A stretch of DNA of 9,007 nucleotides from Candidatus Elarobacter sp. (GCA_030150085.1 JASLGJ010000100.1:1-9007); one strand, 5' to 3'; positions 1 through 6,420 are shown, numbered from the stretch's first letter. The notes: generated by a model from the sequence alone, not told the origin. Translations and numbers: made by a program.

Positions 1-99
1 CTCGGTCCCGATGTAGTTGTTCCCGAGCCGCTGCGCCTCTTCCTGAGCGAGCACGATGCTGCGCCGCGCGCGTTCGGTGAACGGTTCCCACATTGACAT
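1..99 (-). CDS. clpC: ClpC-type AAA+ unfoldase, N-terminal fragment (runs off left edge)
   Basis: Reading the minus strand from the ATG at 99 gives 33 codons open to the window edge. The protein begins [20 protein letters not shown] and continues through [13 protein letters not shown]. This matches the opening of the Clp N domain of ClpC (family pattern: F-x-x-FTERAR, V-x-LAQEEA, N-x-YIGTEH). ClpC is a cytoplasmic hexameric AAA+ chaperone that unfolds substrates and feeds them to ClpP; the N domain binds adaptors and substrates. A second in-frame ATG lies at 93. I chose 99 because a GGGGAG Shine-Dalgarno-like stretch (117-112) sits 12 nt upstream of it, already long, and would be 18 nt from the second ATG. 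The AAA+ modules and any UVR domain that separates ClpC from ClpA/ClpB lie outside the window, so the subtype rests on the N domain alone. The gene diverges from the liv operon. Confidence 0.82.
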   Translation of the reverse strand, partial: MSMWEPFTERARRSIVLAQEEAQRLGNNYIGTE

Positions 100-282
100 T
101 GCCTTGCGAAACTCCCCGAGCGGCCCAGCCGCTCCTGCAAAACCACGCTCGCCGAGTGGTGAGATACCCTGTACGACCGTAGTCCCGTTTAAACCTCAAT
201 CGGCCTACGACGGTTTCAGGACAGCTCCCCGTCCCCCCATGTACCATCTTTTGACCGGGCCAGGCATGGAAGCGGTGCCCCC
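100..282. other. Divergent intergenic region between clpC-like gene and livH
   Basis: This 183-bp gap separates two divergent genes and should hold both promoters. It is visibly less GC-rich than the flanking coding sequence and includes the 8-bp palindrome GTTTAAAC (187-194). On the plus strand, TACCAT (242-247) fits a TAnnnT -10 pattern and TTGACC (251-256) resembles a -35, but neither has a convincing partner at 16-18 bp. I could not assign a promoter on either strand, and no CIRCE-like or CtsR-like repeat was recognised. Confidence 0.4.
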
Positions 283-1227
283 TTGGTAGAACGGACGGTC
301 TTTCCGCTGAAGCTGGAGGATGGTGCAATCCATTTCCTCGCGTTCGCGCTGCCGTCGGCGGCGCAGTTCCTCGACCAGTTCGTCAACGGGCTCACCCTGG
401 GGATGCTCTACATCCTGGTCGCCCTGGGGCTGAACATCATCCTGGGGCTGATGGGCGTCATCAACTTCTCACACGGCGCCTTCTTCATGCTGGGCGCCTA
501 TCTGACATACGCCTTCGGGCCGCTGGTCGGCTTCTGGCCCGCCATCCTGCTCGCCGCGGTCCTGGTCGGGCTGCTGGGCATGGCGTTCGAATCGGCCCTG
601 ATCCGGCCGCTCTACAAGCGCATCCCGGAGTACACCCTGCTGCTGACCTTCGGCACGGCCCTGATCTTCGGACAGGTCGTGCGCCGGGTCTGGGGCGACG
701 ACGCGGTCCGAGTCGAGCAGCCGGCCTACATCCCGCAGTCGATCACCATCGGCACCTACCAGCTGCCGTTCTACAAGGACGTCCTGCTGGTGCTGCTGAC
801 CGTCGTCATCCTGGCGGCGGTCTGGCTGCTGCTCAACAAGACCAACATCGGGATGATCATCCGGGCCGGCACGCGCGACGCCGAGATGGTGAAGATCCTC
901 GGCATCGACATGCCGCTGATGTTCACCCTGGTGTTCGGGATCGGCTCGCTGATGGCGGGCCTGGCCGGGGCGCTGGCCGCCCCGATCTACGCCGTCCAGC
1001 CCAACCTGGCCGACCAGTGGATCGTGCTGACCTTCGTGATCGTGATCGTGGGCGGGATCGGCTCGTTCTGGGGCGCGATCGTGGGCGGGCTGCTGATCGG
1101 GATCATCTCGAGCCTGATGTCGCTCTTCTGGCCCCCCGCGGTGGAGCTGAGCGGCTTCCTGATCATGGGCATCATCCTGCTGATCCGCCCGCGCGGCCTG
1201 TTCGGTGTCGAGGGGCTGTTCGAGTGA
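283..1227 (+). CDS. livH: Branched-chain amino acid ABC transporter, permease LivH
   Basis: This is one of the two inner-membrane permeases of a HAAT-type ABC importer for leucine/isoleucine/valine or related amides and amino acids. At up to 314 residues it is close to the usual size of about 290-310. Family marks are NGLTLGMLYILVALGLNIIL (35-54), the following GVINFSHGAFFMLGAY segment (58-73), the cytoplasmic coupling loop IRAGTRDAEMVKILGID (193-209), and the C-terminal GGIGSFWGAIVGGLLIG (257-273) with an RPRGLFG end. Strongly hydrophobic stretches alternate throughout, consistent with about eight membrane helices. The start is uncertain. TTG at 283 has GGAAG 10 nt upstream, but it adds about 25 residues before the first family-like helix. 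A better SD, GGAGGA (315-320), has no ATG, GTG or TTG in this frame behind it. The gene ends in a GTGA overlap with livM. The actual substrate cannot be told from the permease. Confidence 0.93.
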   Translation: MVERTVFPLKLEDGAIHFLAFALPSAAQFLDQFVNGLTLGMLYILVALGLNIILGLMGVINFSHGAFFMLGAYLTYAFGPLVGFWPAILLAAVLVGLLGMAFESALIRPLYKRIPEYTLLLTFGTALIFGQVVRRVWGDDAVRVEQPAYIPQSITIGTYQLPFYKDVLLVLLTVVILAAVWLLLNKTNIGMIIRAGTRDAEMVKILGIDMPLMFTLVFGIGSLMAGLAGALAAPIYAVQPNLADQWIVLTFVIVIVGGIGSFWGAIVGGLLIGIISSLMSLFWPPAVELSGFLIMGIILLIRPRGLFGVEGLFE

Positions 1228-2351
1228 CGCGCCGCAACCCGCTGGTCCACCCGCTGCTGTGGACCGCCGTGCTGTTCGTGCTGCTGCCGTTCGTGGCCGG
1301 CGCGAACCCCTTCGTGGGCAAGGGCGGCTTCGTCGACATCGCGACGACGATGCTGGTCTTCGGACTGTTCGCCAGCGGCTTCAACCTGCTGTTCGGGCAC
1401 GTCGGCGAGCTGTCGTTCGGGCACGCCATGTTCTTCACGCTGGGCGCCTACACGACCGCGCTGTACAGCAAGGGCTTCAGCGTTCAGCTGTTCGGCCAGA
1501 CGATCGCCCACGGCGCCGCGGGCAACATGCTCGCCGCGCTCGCGCTCTCGCTGCTGATCGCGGTGGTCTGGGCCTGGTTCCTGGCCCGCTTGGTCGTCCC
1601 GCGCTCGAGCGGGATCTACTTCTCGATGATCACGATGGCGTTCGCTCAAGTCATCTACTTCACGACCACCAACTGGGGCGAGCTGACCGGCGGCGAGGAC
1701 GGCATCCAGGGCGTCCCGCGGCCGGCTCTGGGACCGCTGGGCCCGGACTGGCTGCACGAGTCGATGCACTTCTACGTCTTCGCCGCGGTGGTGGTGTTCG
1801 CGTCGCTGGCGCTGCTGTACTGGATCGTCCGCTCGCCGTTCGGGAGCGTGCTGCACGCCATCCGCGAGAACAAGCAGCGGGCGCGCTTCCTGGGCTACGA
1901 CGTCGACAAGTACCGGGTCAACGCGTTCGTGCTCTCGGCGGTGTTCCCGGCGATCGCGGGCTGGCTGTGGACCTTCTTCCAGCAGGCCATCAACCCCGAC
2001 GCGGGCTCGGTCGGCTACAGCGGCAACGTGGTGATGATGTCGATGCTGGGCGGGATCCAGACCTTCATGGGGCCGATCGTCGGCGCGATGGTCTACTGGG
2101 AGCTGCAGAACAACGTCTCGCAGTTCACCAAGTACTGGCCGGCCTGGATCGGCGCGGTGTTCGTGCTGTTCGTCCTGCTCGGGCCGCGCGGCATCATGGG
2201 CCTGATCGACGACGTGCGCCACTACGGCCTGGGAACCGCGCTGGCGCGCATCTTCTCGCGCCGCACCCGCGTCCAGACCGAGATCGCCGAGGAGCTTCCC
2301 GTCACCGCCGCGCCCGCCGCGCTGCACGAGGAGATCGCGCATGGCGAGTAA
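1224..2351 (+). CDS. livM: Branched-chain amino acid ABC transporter, permease LivM
   Basis: This is the second permease of the importer, 375 residues, forming the channel heterodimer with LivH. The GTG at 1224 overlaps the livH stop (GTGA) and has GAGGGG 8 nt upstream; longer in-frame openings reach back into livH coding sequence and are not credible. Recognisable LivM features are GLFASGFNLLFGHVGELSFG (47-66) with HAMFFTLGAY after it, the IYFSMITMAFAQVIY helix, the coupling-loop region SPFGSVLHAIRENKQRARFLGYD, and MLGGIQTFMGPIVGA near the C terminus. The protein ends in a hydrophilic tail of roughly 40 residues after GPRGIMGLIDD, rich in Arg, Glu and Ala, presumably cytoplasmic. It overlaps livG by 11 nt, so the two are probably translationally coupled. 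Confidence 0.94.
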   Translation: MTRRNPLVHPLLWTAVLFVLLPFVAGANPFVGKGGFVDIATTMLVFGLFASGFNLLFGHVGELSFGHAMFFTLGAYTTALYSKGFSVQLFGQTIAHGAAGNMLAALALSLLIAVVWAWFLARLVVPRSSGIYFSMITMAFAQVIYFTTTNWGELTGGEDGIQGVPRPALGPLGPDWLHESMHFYVFAAVVVFASLALLYWIVRSPFGSVLHAIRENKQRARFLGYDVDKYRVNAFVLSAVFPAIAGWLWTFFQQAINPDAGSVGYSGNVVMMSMLGGIQTFMGPIVGAMVYWELQNNVSQFTKYWPAWIGAVFVLFVLLGPRGIMGLIDDVRHYGLGTALARIFSRRTRVQTEIAEELPVTAAPAALHEEIAHGE

Positions 2352-3093
2352 CGTCATCTTTCGGACCGAGCACCTGACCCGGCGCTTCTCGGGCTTCACC
2401 GCGACCAACGACGTGTCGCTGGAGATTCCCGAGGGCGGGGTGCGCACCATCATCGGGCCCAACGGGGCGGGCAAGACGACCTTCTTCAACCTGCTCTCGG
2501 GAATGCTGCCGCCCAGCGAGGGGCGGATCTTCTTCCGCGACCAGGACATCACGGCGCTGCCGGCCTACCAGCGCGCGCGGCTGGGGATCGCGCGCTCGTT
2601 CCAGATCACCAACATCTTCGGCAAGCTCACGGTGTACGAGAACGTGCGCCTGGCGGTCCAAGCGGTGCACGACGGCAAGGCCAACTTCTTCCTCCCCGAG
2701 CGGCGGATGGGCAACCTGGCCGAGACCACCGAGCGCATCCTGCACGACGTCGGGCTGTGGGAGACGCGCGAGGCGCGGGCCGAGAACCTCTCGCACGGCG
2801 ACCAGCGCCGGCTGGAGATCGGCCTGGTGATCGCGAGCGACCCGCCCGTGCTGCTGCTCGACGAGCCGCTGGCCGGCATGTCGCCCACCGAGACCCACGA
2901 GACGGTCGACCTGATCCAGCGCATCTCGCCCGGGCGCACGATCCTGCTCGTCGAGCACGACATCGACGTGGTGATGGCGATCTCGACCACCATCACGGTG
3001 TTCCAGACCGGCGCGGTGCTGGCCACCGGCACGCCGCAGGAGATCCGCGCCAACGAGGCCGTGCAACGCGCCTACCTGGGAGAACTGGTCTGA
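2341..3093 (+). CDS. livG: Branched-chain amino acid ABC transporter, ATP-binding protein LivG
   Basis: This 250-residue cytoplasmic ATPase subunit has the full set of nucleotide-binding motifs. Walker A is GPNGAGKTT (39-47, Lys45). The Q-loop is SFQITNIF (Gln88). The signature is LSHGDQRRLEIG (150-161). Walker B is VLLLDEPLAGM (170-180) and the switch histidine is in LLVEHDID (His206). NIFGKLTVYENV and the LAGMSP segment are typical of LivG. The signature carries HGD where the general ABC consensus is GGQ; LivG proteins commonly vary here (E. coli LivG also departs from GGQ), so I read this as a family trait. ATG 2341 lies inside the livM 3' end, and the livG stop TGA shares its last base with the livF ATG. 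The overlaps at both ends point to one polycistronic message with coupled translation. Confidence 0.95.
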   Translation: MASNVIFRTEHLTRRFSGFTATNDVSLEIPEGGVRTIIGPNGAGKTTFFNLLSGMLPPSEGRIFFRDQDITALPAYQRARLGIARSFQITNIFGKLTVYENVRLAVQAVHDGKANFFLPERRMGNLAETTERILHDVGLWETREARAENLSHGDQRRLEIGLVIASDPPVLLLDEPLAGMSPTETHETVDLIQRISPGRTILLVEHDIDVVMAISTTITVFQTGAVLATGTPQEIRANEAVQRAYLGELV

Positions 3094-3791
3094 TGCCGCT
3101 GCTTGAGCTGGACGCGGTCAACGCCTACTACGACAAGTCCCACGTCCTGCAGAACGTGTCGCTGAACGTGGAGGCGGGCGAGGTCGTCGCGCTGCTGGGC
3201 CGCAACGGCTCGGGCCGCTCGACGACCTGCAAGACGGTCATGGGCCTGGTCCAGGCCAAGACCGGCGCGATCCGCTTCAAGGGCAAGGAGATCACCAACA
3301 AGAGCCCCTTCTCGCTGGCCCAGATGGGGATCGCGTTCGTGCCCGAGGACCGGCGCATCTTCCCCAACCTGACCGTGGGCGAGAACCTGCGCCTGGCGGC
3401 ACTGGCCGGGCGCAAGGGCAAGTGGACCGAGAAGCGGATCTACGACTACTTCGCGGTGCTCGGCGAGCGCAAGGACAAGCCGGCCAAGCTCTCGGGCGGC
3501 GAGCAGCAGATGCTCGCCATCGCGCGGGCCCTGATCGCCAACCCCGACATCATCCTGCTCGACGAGCCGATGGAGGGCCTGGCCCCGCTGATCGCGCGCA
3601 ACGTCGAGGAGGTGGTGCGCCAGATCCGGGCCGAGGGCAACACGATTCTGCTGGTCGAGCAGAACGCCCACGTCGCGATGTCGCTCTCCGACCGCGGCTA
3701 CGTGCTCTCCAACGGGCGGGTGGTCGGCGCGGGCACGATCGACGCGCTGCGGGCCGACGAGGCCATGATGCAGCGCTACCTGGCCGTCTAG
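3093..3791 (+). CDS. livF: Branched-chain amino acid ABC transporter, ATP-binding protein LivF, with Arg in Walker A
   Basis: This 232-residue protein is the partner ATPase of LivG and normal in length. The ATG at 3093 overlaps the livG stop as TGATG. LivF hallmarks are AYYDKSHVLQNVSL (11-24), VPEDRRIFPNLTVGENL (83-99), signature LSGGEQQMLAIARAL (133-147), Walker B IILLDEPMEGLAP (153-165) and LLVEQNAHVAM (186-196). The oddity is Walker A, which reads GRNGSGRST (36-44): residue 42, normally the phosphate-binding Lys, is Arg (codon CGC, 3216-3218). The positions of the Q-loop Gln and switch His are Glu and Gln, which is usual for LivF. The rest of the protein looks intact, so it is not an obvious pseudogene. 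I recall GR[ST] Walker A variants in some LivF homologues but cannot verify this here. Confidence 0.95.
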   Translation: MPLLELDAVNAYYDKSHVLQNVSLNVEAGEVVALLGRNGSGRSTTCKTVMGLVQAKTGAIRFKGKEITNKSPFSLAQMGIAFVPEDRRIFPNLTVGENLRLAALAGRKGKWTEKRIYDYFAVLGERKDKPAKLSGGEQQMLAIARALIANPDIILLDEPMEGLAPLIARNVEEVVRQIRAEGNTILLVEQNAHVAMSLSDRGYVLSNGRVVGAGTIDALRADEAMMQRYLAV

Positions 3792-3794
3792 GGT

Positions 3795-3800
3795 TATACT
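3795..3800 (+). promoter_or_regulatory. Candidate -10 box for a leaderless transcript of the DUF59 gene
   Basis: TATACT (5 of 6 to TATAAT) starts three bases after the livF stop codon. Its last base is followed by six bases and then the ATG at 3807, so initiation at the usual distance would fall on or beside the A of the start codon. No Shine-Dalgarno sequence is present in the 15-bp gap, which fits a leaderless mRNA. No good -35 hexamer is seen about 17 bp upstream, where livF coding sequence lies. The AT-rich box stands out in this GC-rich context. Confidence 0.5.
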
Positions 3801-3806
3801 GCCGGT

Positions 3807-4118
3807 ATGGTAACGAGCGAGGTGGTGCGCGAGGCGCTCAAGGACGTCGAGGACCCGGAGCTCCACATGGGCATCCTGGACCTGGGCCTGATCTACGACG
3901 TCGTCTGCGAGGGCTCGCAGGGCGAGGACGTCACGGTCACGATGACCCTGACCTCGCCGATGTGCCCGGTCGGCCCGATGTTCAAGCAGGCGGTGCAGAG
4001 CAAAGTCGAGAGCGTCGAGGGCGTGAAGAACGCCAACGTCGAGATCACGTTCAACCCGCCCTGGGACCCCAAGACCATGGCCAGCGAGGACGTCAAGCTC
4101 GCCCTGGGCATCTGGTGA
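3807..4118 (+). CDS. MIP18 family (DUF59) protein, probable Fe-S/metal-sulfur cluster assembly factor
   Basis: This 103-residue protein forms a single MIP18/DUF59 domain, the family that includes SufT, PaaD and the domain fused to some Mrp/ApbC proteins; characterised members help Fe-S cluster maturation or delivery. The visible pattern is DPELHMGILDLGLIYDV (16-32), alternating beta residues VTVTMTLT (42-49), the family cysteine in SPMCPVG (Cys53), and a C-terminal TFNPPWDPKTMASEDVKLAL (81-100). The PPW-D-P-x-x-M-S/A-x-D segment is typical of the stand-alone form. It lies 15 bp behind livF on the same strand but has its own candidate promoter and no ribosome-binding site, so it may be transcribed separately. 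No suf genes are nearby, so its client is unknown. Calling it sufT would be over-precise. Confidence 0.9.
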   Translation: MVTSEVVREALKDVEDPELHMGILDLGLIYDVVCEGSQGEDVTVTMTLTSPMCPVGPMFKQAVQSKVESVEGVKNANVEITFNPPWDPKTMASEDVKLALGIW

Positions 4119-4120
4119 GC

Positions 4121-4143
4121 CGAGCGCGCGCGTAGCGCGCTCG
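4121..4143. terminator. GC-rich hairpin behind the DUF59 gene
   Basis: CGAGCGCGC (4121-4129) and GCGCGCTCG (4135-4143) are perfect inverted repeats of 9 bp around a 5-nt loop. The hairpin begins 2 bp after the DUF59 stop codon, between two convergent genes. It has no T-tract directly after it on either strand, so intrinsic termination is inferred from position and stem strength only. It could instead protect the 3' end of a transcript. Confidence 0.45.
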
Positions 4144-4154
4144 ACTCGTCGCGT

Positions 4155-4181
4155 TCGGCCTTCGGCCGAGCCGCCTTCTTT
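4155..4181 (+). terminator. Second hairpin with short T-rich tail, between convergent genes
   Basis: TCGGCC (4155-4160) and GGCCGA (4164-4169) form a 6-bp stem with a 3-nt loop. After a short GCCGC spacer comes CTTCTTT (4175-4181), a weak T-rich stretch running into the last bases of the catalase gene on the other strand. In the plus direction this resembles an intrinsic terminator for the DUF59 transcript. In the minus direction the hairpin follows the catalase stop codon but has no T-tract. Confidence 0.45.
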
Positions 4182-5721
4182 AAGCGAGCGCCTTCTGCGG
4201 GACCGGCTTGCCCGGCAGCGGCGGCAGGGCGCGCGCCTTGGCCAGGTCGACCCCGCCGGCCTCGGCGACGCGCCGGCCGTAGTCCTCGTCGGCGTGGAGG
4301 AAGTGCCAGACCATCCGCTCGGCGATGTCCGGCGGGCACTCCCGCATCGCTCCGCCCAGGTTGGCGATCAGCTCGGCGCGCTCGGCGTCGCTGAACGAGC
4401 GGTAGCGGTCGCCGGCCTGCTTGTAGTCGTCCTTGAGCGCGACCGGCGGATGGTAGCCGACCTCGCCCTCGACCTGGTAGCGGTACTCCTTGTGGTGCGC
4501 GCTGTCTTCGACGATGCCCCCGCGCGAGCTGGGCTCGTAGTTGACGTGCGGGTTCGCGCCCGCTTCGAGCGAGTCGACCCGGTACGCCATCTGGCCGTCG
4601 CGCTGGTTGGTGGCGTAGGGGCACTTGGGCGCGTTGATCGGCAGGGTCAGGTAGTTCGAGCCGACCCGGTAGCGCTGCGTGTCGGAGTACGAGAACGTGC
4701 GGCCCTGGAGCAGCTTGTCGTCGCTGAAGTCGATCCCGTCGACCAGGTTGCCGGTGCCGAACGCGACCTGCTCGGTGTCGGTGAAGCGGTCCTTGGGGTT
4801 TTCGTTCAGCACGATGCGGCCCAGGGGGAGCAGCGGGAACTGGTCCTCGGGCCAGCGCTTCGTCGCGTCGAGCGGGTCGAAGTCGAGCTCGGGGTGCTCG
4901 CCGTCGTCCATCACCTGCACGCACATCTCCCACTCGGGGTAGTCGCCGCGCTCGATGGCGTCGTAGAGGTCGTTGCTGGCGTGGCTGAAGTCCTTGGCCT
5001 GGATCTCGGCCGCCTCGGCCGCGGTCAGGTTGCGCACGCCGGCCTTGGGCTCGAAGTGGAACTTGCACAGGCGGCCGGTGCCGTCGGCGGCGATCAGCTT
5101 GTAGGTGTTGACGCTCGAGCCTTCCATCTGCCGGTAGTTGGCCGGGATGCCCCAGGGCGACTGGACCCAGGTGATCATGTGGATCGCCTCGGGGTGGAAC
5201 TGCACGAAGTCGAACACCCGGCGCGCCTCGTAGCGCCCGCTGACCGGATCGGGCTTGAAGGCGTGGACCATGTCGGGGAACTTCATCGCGTCGCGGATGA
5301 AGAACACTTTGAGGTTGTTGCCGACCAGATCCCAGTTGCCGTCCTCGGTGTAGAACTTGATCGCGAACCCGCGCGGATCGCGCATGGTCTCGGGCGACTC
5401 CTTGCCCCCGACCACCGTGGAAAAGCGCAGGAAGATCGGCGTCTTCTTGCCCCGCGCGCCGAAGAGCTTGGCCCGGCTGAGCTCGCCGCTGGGGCGGCCG
5501 CCGATCGTGCCGTAGGCCTCGAACCAGCCGTGCGCGCCCGCGCCGCGCGCGTGCACCACGCGCTCGGGGATGCGCTCGCGGTCGAAGTGCGAGATCTTCT
5601 CCAGGAAGTGGTAGTTCTCGAGCGTCGCGGGACCGCGCGGACCGACCGAGCGCAGGTGCTGGTTGTCGTGGATGGGGTGCCCCTGCCGGTCGGTCAGGCG
5701 GGGCTGCTGCTGATCGCTCAA
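4180..5721 (-). CDS. katA: Monofunctional heme catalase (small-subunit type)
   Basis: This 513-residue enzyme disproportionates hydrogen peroxide to water and oxygen using heme. The length fits small-subunit catalases (about 480-520); there is no C-terminal flavodoxin-like domain of the large-subunit class. Active-site marks are the catalytic His57 in [13 protein letters not shown] (53-65), the distal Asn in DLVGNN (135/136) followed by [11 protein letters not shown], and the proximal heme-ligand Tyr345 in [12 protein letters not shown] (341-352) with Arg341 four residues before it. No secretion signal is visible, so it should be cytoplasmic. The start is TTG at 5721-5719, supported by GGGAGA (5733-5728) six bases upstream and by family-like residues immediately after it (DRQGHPI). 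It is monocistronic, convergent with the DUF59 gene and divergent from the small secreted protein gene. The naming to katA is by class, since paralogue names vary. Confidence 0.96.
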   Translation of the reverse strand: MSDQQQPRLTDRQGHPIHDNQHLRSVGPRGPATLENYHFLEKISHFDRERIPERVVHARGAGAHGWFEAYGTIGGRPSGELSRAKLFGARGKKTPIFLRFSTVVGGKESPETMRDPRGFAIKFYTEDGNWDLVGNNLKVFFIRDAMKFPDMVHAFKPDPVSGRYEARRVFDFVQFHPEAIHMITWVQSPWGIPANYRQMEGSSVNTYKLIAADGTGRLCKFHFEPKAGVRNLTAAEAAEIQAKDFSHASNDLYDAIERGDYPEWEMCVQVMDDGEHPELDFDPLDATKRWPEDQFPLLPLGRIVLNENPKDRFTDTEQVAFGTGNLVDGIDFSDDKLLQGRTFSYSDTQRYRVGSNYLTLPINAPKCPYATNQRDGQMAYRVDSLEAGANPHVNYEPSSRGGIVEDSAHHKEYRYQVEGEVGYHPPVALKDDYKQAGDRYRSFSDAERAELIANLGGAMRECPPDIAERMVWHFLHADEDYGRRVAEAGGVDLAKARALPPLPGKPVPQKALA

Positions 5722-5727
5722 ACGGAT

Positions 5728-5733
5728 TCTCCC
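5728..5733 (-). promoter_or_regulatory. Ribosome binding site deciding the TTG start of the catalase
   Basis: GGGAGA on the minus strand sits 6 nt before TTG 5721-5719. There is no ATG or GTG in this frame near this position that would serve better, so this SD is the main argument for the unusual TTG start. Confidence 0.7.
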
Positions 5734-5735
5734 AA

Positions 5736-5758
5736 GTGAGAGTGATATTCAATCTCAC
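5736..5758. promoter_or_regulatory. Near-perfect 23-bp palindrome, candidate Fur/PerR-type operator of the catalase
   Basis: On the plus strand the left arm is GTGAGAGTGA (5736-5745), the centre TAT, and the right arm TCAATCTCAC (5749-5758). The arms match at 9 of 10 positions when one is reverse-complemented. It lies directly upstream of the catalase ribosome binding site and covers the transcription start predicted from the -35/-10 pair, a position suited to repression. The core (TGA-rich left arm, TCA-rich right arm, AT centre) resembles Fur-family boxes, and catalase genes are standard PerR or Fur-family targets. The regulator is not encoded here, so its identity is inferred; the palindrome itself is directly visible. 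Confidence 0.55.
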
Positions 5759-5762
5759 CCGG

Positions 5763-5791
5763 AGACTACCAGGGCGCGGCGGCGGCGTCAA
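5763..5791 (-). promoter_or_regulatory. Candidate sigma-70-type promoter of the catalase gene
   Basis: On the minus strand TTGACG (5791-5786, 5 of 6 to TTGACA) is followed by exactly 17 bp and TAGTCT (5768-5763), which keeps the TAnnnT pattern of a -10 element. Initiation would be near 5756, inside the 23-bp palindrome, giving a leader of about 35 nt that contains the GGGAGA ribosome binding site. The -10 is weak by consensus; the support is the spacing and the operator overlap. Confidence 0.5.
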
Positions 5792-5896
5792 GCCGCGACA
5801 TACGTTCGACGCCGTCTCCTCGGCGTGGGTGCCCGAAGCGGAGAAGAACGGGACCGGGCGGTGGCTGCGCGGGGGGCTGACGGGTAGAAGCTCGGC

Positions 5897-6391
5897 GTGA
5901 AGACGTTCTCCCGCCCGCTGCTCGCCGTGCTGGCGCTCGGCGTGAGCGCCGCGCTGACGGCCGGTCCAGCCGCCGCCCGGCGCTCCGAACCGTACCTGGG
6001 CCCGCCGGCCACGCCGCTCCCGACGCTCGGCCCCCTCGCCTCGCCCGGACCCGGCGTGCTGGCCACCCAGGCGCCCGACCCCTGCGCCAACGACCAGTTC
6101 CTGGCCGACCGCACGATCCCGCAGGCCGGCCGTTACGACGTGACGGTCTGCGGCGTGGTCGTCCCCCTGTCGGCCGCCAAGCCCGCGGCGGGGGTCAGCC
6201 CGGCCGCGCGCTTCGCGCTGGTCGCCGACGGCACCCCGCCGGTCGCGGTCGCCGGCCCGGTGAGCGCCAACCCGGGCGACAACGTCCTGGTCCACGGCCG
6301 CTTCGTGCGCGACCGCGACGCGGGCGAGACCATCGTCGCCGGCTACGTGGTCGTCAACGGCGTGACGACGCCCGGCACGGCGCAGCGGTAA
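5897..6391 (+). CDS. Small secreted protein of unknown function
   Basis: I do not recognise a family. The 164-residue product begins with a typical signal peptide: [20 protein letters not shown] with a basic N-region (Lys2, Arg6), a hydrophobic core at 8-22, and a likely signal peptidase I site around AAA-RR (26-30). There is no lipobox cysteine, so it is probably exported or periplasmic rather than a lipoprotein. The segment 31-60 is rich in Pro, Gly, Leu and Ala and is probably unstructured. The mature part has only two cysteines (Cys63, Cys85), which could form a disulfide. Residues 105-155 alternate Val and Gly as in a small beta-rich domain ([19 protein letters not shown]). The GTG start has no strong SD; TAGAAG at 5885-5890 lies six bases before it. 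Composition is similar to the neighbours. It is divergent from the catalase, and 29 bp precede the carboxylase gene, so it could be cotranscribed with that block. Confidence 0.75.
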   Translation: MKTFSRPLLAVLALGVSAALTAGPAAARRSEPYLGPPATPLPTLGPLASPGPGVLATQAPDPCANDQFLADRTIPQAGRYDVTVCGVVVPLSAAKPAAGVSPAARFALVADGTPPVAVAGPVSANPGDNVLVHGRFVRDRDAGETIVAGYVVVNGVTTPGTAQR

Positions 6392-6420
6392 CCGGGCGAC
6401 GGCGCCGAAGCGTCGTCCCG

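Noticed and set aside
56..289. 77-codon plus-strand frame over the clpC start and intergenic region
   Set aside because: It overlaps the recognised clpC N-terminus on the other strand; the product is Pro/Ser/Arg-rich, has no SD and no familiar motif.
1017..1223. N-terminal extension of livM into livH
   Set aside because: The extra residues are Arg/Asp-rich out-of-frame translation of livH; GTG 1224 has a good SD and gives the normal LivM N terminus.
987..2552. Long minus-strand open frame (521 codons) across livH/livM/livG
   Set aside because: It is the antisense shadow of well-recognised permease and ATPase genes; its product is low-complexity Arg/Asp/His/Gln-rich sequence typical of GC-rich antisense frames.
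4294..5739. Plus-strand 481-codon frame opposite the catalase
   Set aside because: Antisense shadow of a confirmed catalase gene; Val/Leu/Arg-rich composition without recognisable motifs.
3893..6295. 800-codon minus-strand open frame over the catalase and neighbours
   Set aside because: It is out of frame with the catalase, whose own frame shows all catalytic motifs; the product is Arg/Ala/Pro-rich and crosses the catalase promoter and another gene.
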